This document shows, piece by piece, positions 13,703 to 20,468 of a stretch of 20,468 bases of DNA. A model generated the notes under the pieces. The model did not search any database. It was given only the letters and a program-made list of their open reading frames with translations, and was not told where the DNA came from. How positions within the stretch are numbered: the stretch's first letter is position 1; the number at the start of each line of letters is the position of its first letter. The position numbers and the translations under genes are program-made. Source of the DNA: Methanosarcinales archaeon. Its GTDB lineage: Archaea > Halobacteriota > Methanosarcinia > Methanosarcinales > Methanogasteraceae. The stretch spans positions 1 through 20,468 of the forward strand of contig JAUWGA010000005.1 in assembly GCA_030606635.1 (NCBI GenBank). Reading direction: 5' to 3'.

Positions 13703-15316
13703 TCATTCATCCCCATTCTCAACGCCAATCGCTGCAAAGAACCGTTTCATCACCACTTCTTCTGAGATCTTCATCAGTGCCTGCCTATCCCTGGTGTCGC
13801 TGAAGACTCCGAGCGGGATCTGGGCGCCCGCCATTGTTGCGTGCCCTCCTGCTGAACCCGCCTCCCCGAAAGCGTCCTGCATCGACTTGCCAAGATTCAT
13901 CCGGATATCGTTGCTTCTTGCAGAGATGTATATGTGGTCCTCGCCGATCCCGTACACAAGAACGGTCGTGATCCCCTCAAGGTTCAACAGATAGTCGGCA
14001 GCCTGTGCAAGCGCGTCCCGATCCCGGAGGGTCCCGACATTCGTGATCAGGTAACTGCCCCTTATCTTCCGGTTCATTATCGCCTCCCCGAACACGTCCA
14101 GCGTTTCTGTGGAGATGGCTGGAGTTTCGATCATGTTCAGGACATCATGGTCTGCGAGAGGATACAGAAGTGCAGCTGCGGTCAGATCGATCGGATTGGC
14201 ATTACGTTTGAATCCGAGTGTATCGGTGCGGATGCCGTATAACAGCGCAGTCGCAAGATCCTTGCTGATCGGAATATCAAGTTCCTGCAGATATTTCGTC
14301 ATGATCGTTGCTGTAGCTCCGGCATTCGGGCGTATATCTATATACTCAGCATGTACCGCCTTCATCTCGGCAGGATGATGGTCGATGATGATAGCAACAT
14401 CAGAATCCTTCGGGAGCAGGTTATTTTCCCCTGGCATCGAACAATCGATAAGCGCAATCTCCTTGAAATCTTCAAGAGAATGCGTCTTCTGTTCATCGAG
14501 TTTGCCCATATCGATTTGGAGCAGATTTATGAATGCCTTATTCTCCTGATGACCGATCTCGCCCCGGTACCGTATCTCAGATTCGATATCAACACTCGCA
14601 GCAATCGTTTTTAGGGCAAAAGCACTGGACATGGCGTCCGGATCCGGGTTGTCGTGAACCACGATGGCAAGTTTCCCGTTACCGATCGAGCGTAGGATAT
14701 TTAGGATGTTCGAGGCATGTCTGGCAGATTCCACGCGGTCGAGGATCCGCAGCGTAGCATCGGAAACGACCCTTGGCGGCATGATCACGCTGTCTGCGCC
14801 CGCCTCCGCAAGTTCGGTCTTCGCGATGCTGCTTGGTGCACGTGCAATCACATGGATGCTCTCTGATGCCTGCTTTATGGTATAGATCGCGTTTACATTT
14901 GCGGAAACATCAGAACTAAGTACCAGCGCCACTTCAACGCTCCTGATATCGATCGGATCGAGCAGATTCGGGTCGTTGAGATCGCCTACGATGGCTTCAA
15001 ACTCTTGCTCCCTGAGTGTCTCAACCTTCCCGGCATCTTTGTCGATCATTACAACTTTCTTATTCCGGTTCACAAGTTCTCTGGCGATCGTTGACCCGAT
15101 GTTGCCGCTGCCTATGACAAGATACGGCGATTGCAACTTCTTATCGCCATTGGTCGCGCTTTTTTGTGGATCTGATGTTTTTCTAGAGTCGGTGATACTG
15201 TGACCTCCACGGATATTGGATGTCTGAAGCGTATAAGCACTTTTCGCCATGATTGCGAGGCGTTCATCATACATAATCCTATCTACGACGTGGGGCTGAT
15301 AAGTTGCGGACGCCAT
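13703..15316 (-). CDS. RCK-type NAD-binding domain fused to a DHH/DHHA1 phosphoesterase
   Basis: This 537-residue protein joins a TrkA-N Rossmann domain (about 63-200, with G69-x-G71-x2-G74 in VIGSGNIGSTIA and a following MIDKD acidic end) to a DHH phosphoesterase. DHH motifs appear in order: HDNPDPDAMS, LIDCSMP, IIDHHP and YGIRTDTLGF. A DHHA1 domain with SAGGHATMAG follows near the C-terminus. Relatives cut small phosphodiester substrates such as oligonucleotides or cyclic dinucleotides; the Rossmann domain could sense NAD(H) or a nucleotide ligand. Both activities are inferred from family. The first 60 residues are polar and poorly conserved in appearance; ATGs at 15274 and 15250 are alternative starts and no ribosome binding site settles the matter. 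It is divergent from the uL3 operon. No membrane segment is present, unlike GdpP-type enzymes. Confidence 0.88.
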   Translation of the reverse strand: MASATYQPHVVDRIMYDERLAIMAKSAYTLQTSNIRGGHSITDSRKTSDPQKSATNGDKKLQSPYLVIGSGNIGSTIARELVNRNKKVVMIDKDAGKVETLREQEFEAIVGDLNDPNLLDPIDIRSVEVALVLSSDVSANVNAIYTIKQASESIHVIARAPSSIAKTELAEAGADSVIMPPRVVSDATLRILDRVESARHASNILNILRSIGNGKLAIVVHDNPDPDAMSSAFALKTIAASVDIESEIRYRGEIGHQENKAFINLLQIDMGKLDEQKTHSLEDFKEIALIDCSMPGENNLLPKDSDVAIIIDHHPAEMKAVHAEYIDIRPNAGATATIMTKYLQELDIPISKDLATALLYGIRTDTLGFKRNANPIDLTAAALLYPLADHDVLNMIETPAISTETLDVFGEAIMNRKIRGSYLITNVGTLRDRDALAQAADYLLNLEGITTVLVYGIGEDHIYISARSNDIRMNLGKSMQDAFGEAGSAGGHATMAGAQIPLGVFSDTRDRQALMKISEEVVMKRFFAAIGVENGDE

Positions 15317-15384
15317 CCGGATTTATGGTTTTTCCACAACCATGCACCAGGGTAATCCGGGGAAACCTCTTTTGAACGTTAACA

Positions 15385-15399
15385 TTAATACGGTATAAG
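15385..15399 (+). promoter_or_regulatory. Promoter of the uL3-uL4 operon
   Basis: TTAATA (15385-15390) and GTATAAG (15393-15399) lie 30-44 bases before the uL3 ATG. A GAGGA ribosome binding site (15416-15420) follows, 8 bases from the start. Confidence 0.5.
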
Positions 15400-15428
15400 A
15401 CGATGCTTCTGGAAAGAGGATTTGAAAA

Positions 15429-16385
15429 ATGCCAACGATACACAGACCAAGAAGAGGGTCACTTGCATTCAGCCCGAGAAAAAAAGCAAAGAAACCGATC
15501 GCACGGATACGATCGTGGCGGATCGATGGAGAAGAGCCGAAGATACAGGATTTTTCAGGGTATAAGGCAGGAATGACCCATGTGCTAATGATCGACGACC
15601 GTCCGAACAGCATTACATCAGGTATTGAGATATCGGTGCCTGTAACGATCATCGAGACTCCTGCCATGCGCGCTGTTGCGCTGCGCGCCTACACGGACCG
15701 TGGATATTATGGGATGAAATTGATTACAGAGGTGTGGGCAGACCGTGATAACGATAACATCGAACGTGCTATTGCGGAGGGCACGGTGCGCGAGATCCGT
15801 GCGGTCGTCCAGACCATGCCGCATCTCGTTTCAGGGATTCCAAAGAAGACGCCTGACGTGATGGAGACGCTGATCGCTGGCGGGGACGTTGCCGCGCAGC
15901 TCGAGTACGGCAGATCGATTCTCGGGAAGGAGTATCAGATGGCAGACCTCTTCGCTGAAGGCGCGTTTGTGGATGTTGCCGCGATAACCACCGGAAAAGG
16001 GACGCAGGGACCTGTGAAGCGATGGGGTGTGCAGCTGCAGAAAGGTAAGCATAGCCGCACCGGAAAGAAGCGGCACATCGGAAACCTTGGTCCATGGACT
16101 CCGCATTATGTGCGGAGAACTGTGCCGCTGATGGGGCAGACCGGGTACTACCAGCGCACCGAATTTAACAAACGGATCTTAAAGATCGGATCTGACGGGA
16201 CCGAAGTGACTCCGGATGGCGGATTCATAAACTACGGCATCGTCAAAAACGGGTACGTGATGATTCGCGGAAGCGTTCCTGGTCCATCGAAGCGATTGGT
16301 CCGGATGAGACCGCCCATACGCGGCAAGCCTCCATTGGACGCTCCTGCGATCAATCATATCAGCACAGAGTCGCATCAAGGGTGA
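15429..16385 (+). CDS. rpl3: Large-subunit ribosomal protein uL3
   Basis: uL3 is an early-assembling 50S protein whose extension reaches the peptidyl transferase centre. The 318-residue product has the archaeal/eukaryotic form: MPTIHRPRRGSLAFSPRKKA at the start, the GYKAGMTHVLMIDD segment near 45, and a central TTGKGTQGPVKRWG followed by SRTGKKRHIGNLGPW, which is the loop that contacts the catalytic centre. It ends in RGSVPGPSKRLVRMRPP. It has its own promoter and Shine-Dalgarno sequence. uL4 starts 5 bases after its stop, with the GGTGATT ribosome binding site overlapping the stop codon. The gene usually found upstream of uL3 in archaea is not here; a divergent DHH-family gene takes that place. 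Confidence 0.97.
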   Translation: MPTIHRPRRGSLAFSPRKKAKKPIARIRSWRIDGEEPKIQDFSGYKAGMTHVLMIDDRPNSITSGIEISVPVTIIETPAMRAVALRAYTDRGYYGMKLITEVWADRDNDNIERAIAEGTVREIRAVVQTMPHLVSGIPKKTPDVMETLIAGGDVAAQLEYGRSILGKEYQMADLFAEGAFVDVAAITTGKGTQGPVKRWGVQLQKGKHSRTGKKRHIGNLGPWTPHYVRRTVPLMGQTGYYQRTEFNKRILKIGSDGTEVTPDGGFINYGIVKNGYVMIRGSVPGPSKRLVRMRPPIRGKPPLDAPAINHISTESHQG

Positions 16386-16390
16386 TTTAG

Positions 16391-17140
16391 ATGAAAACCA
16401 ATGTTTTAAGTTTATCCGGAGACGTTTTACGTGAAATTGATCTTCCGGATGTATTTTCCGAGGCATACCGCCCGGACCTCATCAAAAAAGCAGTCCTTGC
16501 CGCGCAGGCAAACCGCAGGCAGCCGTATGGCGTAACAGCGTACGCGGGCATGAGAACCTCGGCGCGCTCGCTCGGATCAGGCAGGGGAATAGCGCAGATC
16601 CCCCGACTTGTGAACTCAAACCGCGCTGCACGGGTTCCGCAGGCAAAGGGCGGCAGAAAAGCGCACCCGCCAAAGGCAGAGAAGGACTGGAGCGAGAAGA
16701 TCAACAGGAAGGAGCGGAGGCTTGCGATCAAGTCAGCGATTGCAGCCACAACCAACACCGACCTCGTTGCTGGCAGAGGGCACAGGTTCGAGGCAGATCT
16801 CGGTCTTCCGATCGTTCTTGAGGATGCGTTTGGGAGTCTGGCAAAGACCAAGGACGTTTGCGAGGTTTTGCAGGCGATCAACCTCTGGCAGGACGTGGTC
16901 CGTGCCAAGACTGGGAAGCATATCAGGGCTGGCAGAGGGAAGCTTCGTGGCAGGAAATACAAGAAGCCAAAGAGCATCCTGATCGTGACGTCTGATTACA
17001 GCGGCATCGAGAAGGGTGCGCGCAACCTATCTGGCGTGGACGTGGTGACGTGCGACCGGTTGAATGCCGAAATGCTCGCACCTGGCACACACGCAGGCAG
17101 GCTCACGATCTGGACCGAGAGCGCGATTGCAGGGCTGTAA
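16391..17140 (+). CDS. rpl4: Large-subunit ribosomal protein uL4
   Basis: uL4 lines the exit tunnel of the 50S subunit with a long internal loop. The 249-residue length and the archaeal sequence fit: LSGDVLREIDLPDVFSEAYRPDLI at the N-terminus and TSARSLGSGRGIAQIPR with a basic, glycine-rich stretch at 55-95 (the tunnel loop). GRGHRFEADLGLPIVLED and RAGRGKLRGRKYKKPKS follow before the C-terminal ...DVVTCDRLNAEMLAPG segment. It is coupled to uL3. In most archaea uL23 and uL2 follow directly; here the next gene, 8 bases downstream, is a kinase-like protein. Confidence 0.97.
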   Translation: MKTNVLSLSGDVLREIDLPDVFSEAYRPDLIKKAVLAAQANRRQPYGVTAYAGMRTSARSLGSGRGIAQIPRLVNSNRAARVPQAKGGRKAHPPKAEKDWSEKINRKERRLAIKSAIAATTNTDLVAGRGHRFEADLGLPIVLEDAFGSLAKTKDVCEVLQAINLWQDVVRAKTGKHIRAGRGKLRGRKYKKPKSILIVTSDYSGIEKGARNLSGVDVVTCDRLNAEMLAPGTHAGRLTIWTESAIAGL

Positions 17141-17148
17141 ATCTAAGT

Positions 17149-18222
17149 ATGAAGCCAGATGACATCGCCGAGTACCTGAAGCAGGTGTACCAGAAGGATA
17201 TCGTAGTAACAGGTACCGGAAAACTCGGCGAGACTGAGGAAGGGCTCAAAGAGTTCGGATACGGCAAGCCACTCCTCATCAGATTCCTGGCAGACGGCGA
17301 ATCCAAGACCGCAGTCCTCTCGTCCATGCGGACCGAGGGTGGTTTCGGTCACGATCATTTCTCTGACCGGGCGCAGATCCTGATCTGGCAGCATGCAACA
17401 TTTGACAGACTGCCAGAGCACGTGCGGTCGATCGATTGCGGCTATTTCACGCATGATGGCAGACTCAAGTCGGCAGGCGATGCAGAGGAGTATTTCCTGC
17501 TGATGGAGGAGGTCGAGGGTGTCGAATATTTCCTTGATCTTGAGCGGATCCGCTCGAATGGTGCAACCGAACTGGATGTGGATCGGGCAAGCGCATTATC
17601 CGGTTATCTGGCTGACATCCACGCCCGGAAGCATGATAACCAGGAACTCTACGTACGGCGGATCAGGGATCTTGTCGGACATGGCGAGTGCATCATGGGC
17701 TTGATGGACAGTTATCCCGACGATCTCGACTTTGTCACAGGAAATGAACTTGCCGAGATTGAGAGATCATGTGTCGACTGGCGATGGAAGCTAAAATCGA
17801 GAACAGATCGATTGTGCATGGTTCACGGAGATTTCCACCCCTGGAACGTGATGTTTCGGGAGGGACTCGACTTTACTGTGCTCGACCGGAGCCGCGGTGA
17901 ATGGGGTGAGGCAGCAGACGACCTATCGAGCATGGCTACTAACTACATCTTTTACTCGCTTCAGGAACACGGGCGGCTGGATCACGACTTCAAAAAGATA
18001 TACGATCGGTTCATGGAGAATTATCTGGAAAAAACAGGAGATTGGGATGTATTGAAGGTTATCCCGCTATTCTATGCGTTTCGCGGACTCGTGGTGGCAA
18101 GTCCGGTCTGGTATCCGAATCTTGACCGCGAGGTCCGGGTGAAGCTGTTTAATTTCATAAGAAACGCGCTTATGGATGACGAGTTCGATTATAAGAACGT
18201 CAATTCGTATTTTTCGGGATAG
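17149..18222 (+). CDS. APH-family phosphotransferase-like protein
   Basis: This 357-residue protein has the aminoglycoside/choline kinase fold. The catalytic loop reads MVHGDFHPWNVMF (H226, D228, N233) and the metal-binding aspartate is D246 in VLDRSRGEWGEAADDLS, followed by the usual acidic DD pair. The N-terminal lobe is less typical; K98 or K43 might bind ATP but this is unclear. The substrate is unknown: family members phosphorylate small alcohols, amino sugars and homoserine. The start is the ATG at 17149; upstream in-frame codons overlap uL4 and look like a shadow of it. It begins 8 bases after the uL4 stop with no recognisable ribosome binding site, so it is probably co-transcribed with and coupled to the ribosomal genes. 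No truncation is seen. Confidence 0.85.
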   Translation: MKPDDIAEYLKQVYQKDIVVTGTGKLGETEEGLKEFGYGKPLLIRFLADGESKTAVLSSMRTEGGFGHDHFSDRAQILIWQHATFDRLPEHVRSIDCGYFTHDGRLKSAGDAEEYFLLMEEVEGVEYFLDLERIRSNGATELDVDRASALSGYLADIHARKHDNQELYVRRIRDLVGHGECIMGLMDSYPDDLDFVTGNELAEIERSCVDWRWKLKSRTDRLCMVHGDFHPWNVMFREGLDFTVLDRSRGEWGEAADDLSSMATNYIFYSLQEHGRLDHDFKKIYDRFMENYLEKTGDWDVLKVIPLFYAFRGLVVASPVWYPNLDREVRVKLFNFIRNALMDDEFDYKNVNSYFSG

Positions 18223-18234
18223 TTCTCCTTACAG

Positions 18235-18256
18235 GGGGCACTGAAACCGGTGCCCC
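18235..18256. terminator. Hairpin between convergent kinase and aminotransferase genes
   Basis: GGGGCAC (18235-18241) pairs with GTGCCCC (18250-18256) across an 8-base loop. It lies in the 39-base gap between two convergent stop codons, so it may end transcription from both sides. There is no adjoining T-run. Confidence 0.5.
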
Positions 18257-18261
18257 GAGTT

Positions 18262-19473
18262 TCACGCGATCCCGGCAATCGACTCAACAAACTCCCCGAT
18301 CCGCAGAAGTGCTTCCTTTATGTCATCCCTCGATGCAGCATACGAGCACCGCAGGAATCCCGATCCAGAGTCCCCGAACACATTGCCGGGAACCACCGCT
18401 ACCCGCTTCTCAAGCATCAGCCGCTCTGCAAATTCATCCGCGGTCAGTCCGGTGCTCACAATCGATGGGAATGCATAAAACGCTCCTTTTCCCCAGAAAC
18501 AATCAAGCCCGATCTTGTTAAAGCCGCTGATGATCAGATGTCTCCTGCGGTCGTACTCCCGCACCATCCGCTCCATCTCTTCCCTCCCGTTCCGAAGCGC
18601 ATCGATTGCAGCCATCTGCGAGATGATCGGGGCGCAGAGCATGGAGTACTGGTGTATCTTCGTCATCGCTCCGATGATGTCACTACTTCCGAGAGCGTAT
18701 CCGACTCGAAGTCCGGTCATCGCATGAGACTTTGAAAAACCATTGAACAGAACCGTGTTCGTAATCATTCCGTTTAATGATGAGAAACAGGTATGTTTCC
18801 CGTCGTACGTTAGTTTATCATAGATCTCGTCAGATATGACGATCAGATCGTACTCGGTTGCGACATCTGCAATCTCTTCAAGATCTTTTTTTCCCATTGT
18901 TGCGCCTGTCGGGTTATTCGGGTAATTGATCATGATTGCACGCGTCTTTTCCGTTACCGCATCCTCTATCCGCTCTGCCGTAACCTTGAAATCGTTCTCG
19001 ATGCCTGTGGCAACCGTAACCGGAACTCCGCCGGAAAAGATCACGGTCGGGACGTAAGAGACGTAGCACGGCTCAGAGATGATGACCTCATCGCCGCGAT
19101 TCAGAATCGCACGCATCGCAAGGTCTATTCCCTCGCTCACCCCGGTTGTAATCAGTATCTCCTCGTTCGGATCGTAGTGGAGTGAGTGATCCCTTCGGAA
19201 CGTGTCTGCGATCTCTTCTCGCAGTTCGGGAAGTCCCTGATTGGAAGTGTACGAGGTATGTCCCTGCTCGAGCGCGTGGATGCATGACTCCCTGATGTGC
19301 CACGGAGTCACAAAATCGGGTTCGCCCACACCGAGCGAGATCACACCCTCAAGTTCATTTGCCAGATCAAAGAACTTGCGGATGCCAGACGGCGGCACAC
19401 TCTGCACCGTGTCTGAGACTCGCGTTTGCCTTTTATGCAACAATCGGGAGACGTTCTGCGTGCTCTGTTTCAT
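18262..19473 (-). CDS. Class I/II PLP-dependent aminotransferase (aspartate/aromatic type)
   Basis: This 403-residue fold-type I enzyme probably moves amino groups between aspartate, glutamate or aromatic amino acids and 2-keto acids. Family signatures are clear: SLGVGEPDFVTPWHI, YTSNQGLPELREEIA, MINYPNNPTGATM, ISDEIYDKLTYDG, and the PLP lysine K248 in FNGFSKSHAMTGLRVGYA. The carboxylate-binding arginine lies in FLRCSYA near 382. The exact substrate cannot be read from sequence. The ATG at 19473 lies inside the end of the preceding regulator gene (41-base overlap) with a GGAGG about 14 bases upstream; a TTG further in, near 19440, is a less likely start. It is the last gene of a minus-strand operon behind an Lrp-type regulator, which suggests amino-acid-responsive control. 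Confidence 0.93.
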   Translation of the reverse strand: MKQSTQNVSRLLHKRQTRVSDTVQSVPPSGIRKFFDLANELEGVISLGVGEPDFVTPWHIRESCIHALEQGHTSYTSNQGLPELREEIADTFRRDHSLHYDPNEEILITTGVSEGIDLAMRAILNRGDEVIISEPCYVSYVPTVIFSGGVPVTVATGIENDFKVTAERIEDAVTEKTRAIMINYPNNPTGATMGKKDLEEIADVATEYDLIVISDEIYDKLTYDGKHTCFSSLNGMITNTVLFNGFSKSHAMTGLRVGYALGSSDIIGAMTKIHQYSMLCAPIISQMAAIDALRNGREEMERMVREYDRRRHLIISGFNKIGLDCFWGKGAFYAFPSIVSTGLTADEFAERLMLEKRVAVVPGNVFGDSGSGFLRCSYAASRDDIKEALLRIGEFVESIAGIA

Positions 19474-19921
19474 GCAGGATCACACCATCCTCCTTGTAGG
19501 TCTTCAGAACGAAATGTGTGGCAGTACTCCGCACCTGCGGCAGGGTCGCAATCTTCTCTGCGACAAAAAACGCAACCTGTTTCATCGATTTGCCGCGCAC
19601 GGTGAGCGAGATGTCATGATCCCCTGATATCAATCTGACCGATCTAACCTCAGGGAATTTTGAGATACGGTCTGCAACCACATTATATCCGGTTTCACGC
19701 TCAAGTGATACTTTTATCTCGATGATCGCATAAACAAATCCATTATCTACTCTGTCCCAGTCGATGATGGTCTTGTATTTGCGGATTGTGCCGTCCCCTT
19801 CCAGTTGACATACACAATCCCTGATCTCCTCATCCAACCTGCCAGTAAGGGCTGCAATCTCGCTAATATCGATTTTCGGATCGTTTTCGATAATCTCAAG
19901 TATGTTCTGTGCGAGATCCAT
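19433..19921 (-). CDS. Lrp/AsnC-family transcriptional regulator
   Basis: The 162-residue protein has the two-part Lrp layout. An N-terminal helix-turn-helix (about 1-55, ILEIIENDPKIDISEIAALTG, then LEGDGTIRKYKTIIDW) is followed by a RAM ligand-binding domain (about 63-140) with VYAIIEIKVS, FPEVRSVRLISGDHDISLTV and LPQVRSTATHFVLK. Lrp proteins form dimers and octamers and often respond to amino acids. It sits directly before an aminotransferase gene, which it may regulate, together with its own operon. The ATG at 19921 has a GAGGA ribosome binding site about 7 bases away. It starts 3 bases after the stop of the CBS gene and its end overlaps the aminotransferase start. The last 15 residues extend a little beyond the usual RAM domain. 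Confidence 0.92.
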   Translation of the reverse strand: MDLAQNILEIIENDPKIDISEIAALTGRLDEEIRDCVCQLEGDGTIRKYKTIIDWDRVDNGFVYAIIEIKVSLERETGYNVVADRISKFPEVRSVRLISGDHDISLTVRGKSMKQVAFFVAEKIATLPQVRSTATHFVLKTYKEDGVILHETEHAERLPIVA

Positions 19922-19924
19922 CCG

Positions 19925-20468
19925 TCAGTCCTCTAAGTATGCAGAGTCGTGGCTGGAGTCGGTTGGTTCTTTCCACCTGGCGTCCTTGCAGTCATCGCAT
20001 AGCGATCTCCCATCGACAACGGTCAGATTGTATGAATACTGCCCGCAGGCATCGCACATACCATCGAAATCTGATGTCAGCAGGGATTCACCCTCGGATT
20101 CCATGAGTTCCCGCAGGGTGTCGCTCATCTCAGATGATACGGTAACGATGTCCTGACTCGTGATGATGCCGATTAATGTATCGTTTCGGAAGACTGGCAG
20201 CCTTCTGATCTTATTCGAGAGCATCATCTGAATCGCGTCGCTTACCGGCGTATGCTGATCAATTGTGATCAACGGAGACGTCATGAGCTCAGAAAGCGAT
20301 ACGGTACTTGGTTTCCTGTCATCGGGTATAATCTTGCGTGAGATGTCACGTTCGGTTATGATACCGATTGGTTTTCCATCTTCTGTAATGACGGCACTTG
20401 ACCTATCATATTTGATCATCTCCTTTGCGATATTCACCAACGAGTCGCCAATGTCTGCTGTGATCACG
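19925..20468 (-). CDS. Tandem CBS-domain protein with a C-terminal zinc ribbon (5' end outside window)
   Basis: The reading frame runs off the window edge; about 180 residues are visible. A GTG at 20465-20467 is probably an internal valine, because it falls inside the opening strand of a CBS motif (VITADIGDSLVNIAKEM). Two CBS repeats follow: the first ends GKPIGIITERDISRK, and the second runs from LMTSPLITIDQHTPVSDAI to DTLIGIITSQDIV. A pair of CBS domains forms a Bateman module that usually binds adenine nucleotides. The C-terminal 60 residues hold a rubredoxin-like zinc ribbon, MCDACG and LCDDCKD. The output is unknown. It is the first visible gene of the operon with the Lrp-type regulator (3-base gap) and the aminotransferase. 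Confidence 0.88.
   Translation of the reverse strand, partial: VITADIGDSLVNIAKEMIKYDRSSAVITEDGKPIGIITERDISRKIIPDDRKPSTVSLSELMTSPLITIDQHTPVSDAIQMMLSNKIRRLPVFRNDTLIGIITSQDIVTVSSEMSDTLRELMESEGESLLTSDFDGMCDACGQYSYNLTVVDGRSLCDDCKDARWKEPTDSSHDSAYLED

Noticed and set aside
17050..17148. Upstream in-frame extension of the kinase-like gene
   Set aside because: It lies wholly inside the uL4 coding region and encodes a non-conserved Arg-rich stretch; the ATG at 17149 directly precedes protein-like sequence.
20465..20467. GTG as the true start of the CBS protein
   Set aside because: It falls inside the first strand of a CBS repeat, so the gene almost surely continues beyond the window.
1..20468. CRISPR array, tRNA, rRNA or transposase gene
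   Set aside because: I found no regularly spaced repeats, no cloverleaf with a T-loop motif, and no transposase-like protein. A covariance search could still reveal a small RNA I missed.

Overview
The window comes from a methyl-coenzyme M reductase (MCR)-bearing euryarchaeon. The key markers are Mmp10, the radical SAM enzyme that methylates an arginine of McrA, and the chromatin protein MC1, known mainly from Methanosarcinales relatives and haloarchaea. Archaeal-type AlaRS, a Thr1-type proteasome beta subunit, the aCPSF1/FttA termination nuclease and archaeal uL3/uL4 support this. A methanogen, an anaerobic methane oxidiser or an alkane oxidiser of the Methanosarcinia/Syntrophoarchaeia part of the tree would all fit; I cannot narrow it further. 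Most of the DNA is of balanced base composition, with one clearly AT-rich island (about 690-1600).

Layout. 1-576: 3' end of a radical SAM gene (+). 688-1551: AT-rich gene for a membrane-anchored protein of unknown function (-). 1745-4522: alaS (-). 4523-4900: divergent intergenic region with twin palindromes and what looks like a decayed fragment of a radical SAM gene. 4901-6416: mmp10 plus a 76-residue partner gene (+). 6646-8301: ilvD (-). 8442-9719: long coiled-coil protein (+). 9863-12408: psmB and fttA, overlapping by one base (+). 12411-12613: an intergenic region made almost wholly of one long interrupted inverted repeat. 12616-13074: three-cluster Fe-S protein (-). 13285-13575: MC1 (+). 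13703-15316: RCK-type NAD-binding/DHH phosphoesterase fusion (-). 15429-18222: uL3, uL4 and an APH-fold kinase-like gene (+). 18262-20468: aminotransferase, Lrp-type regulator and a CBS/zinc-ribbon protein, one minus-strand operon cut by the window end.

The genes are mainly housekeeping (translation, branched-chain amino acid synthesis, proteolysis, transcription termination, chromatin) with one clear MCR-maturation locus. The parts that depart from expectation are: the uL3-uL4 pair, which is cut off from the usual uL23-uL2-uS19 continuation and followed by a kinase-like gene; the 177-base symmetric hairpin element just after the termination-factor gene; the small conserved-looking gene behind mmp10; and the remnant block upstream of mmp10. 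No CRISPR array, tRNA, rRNA, transposase or phage gene was seen.
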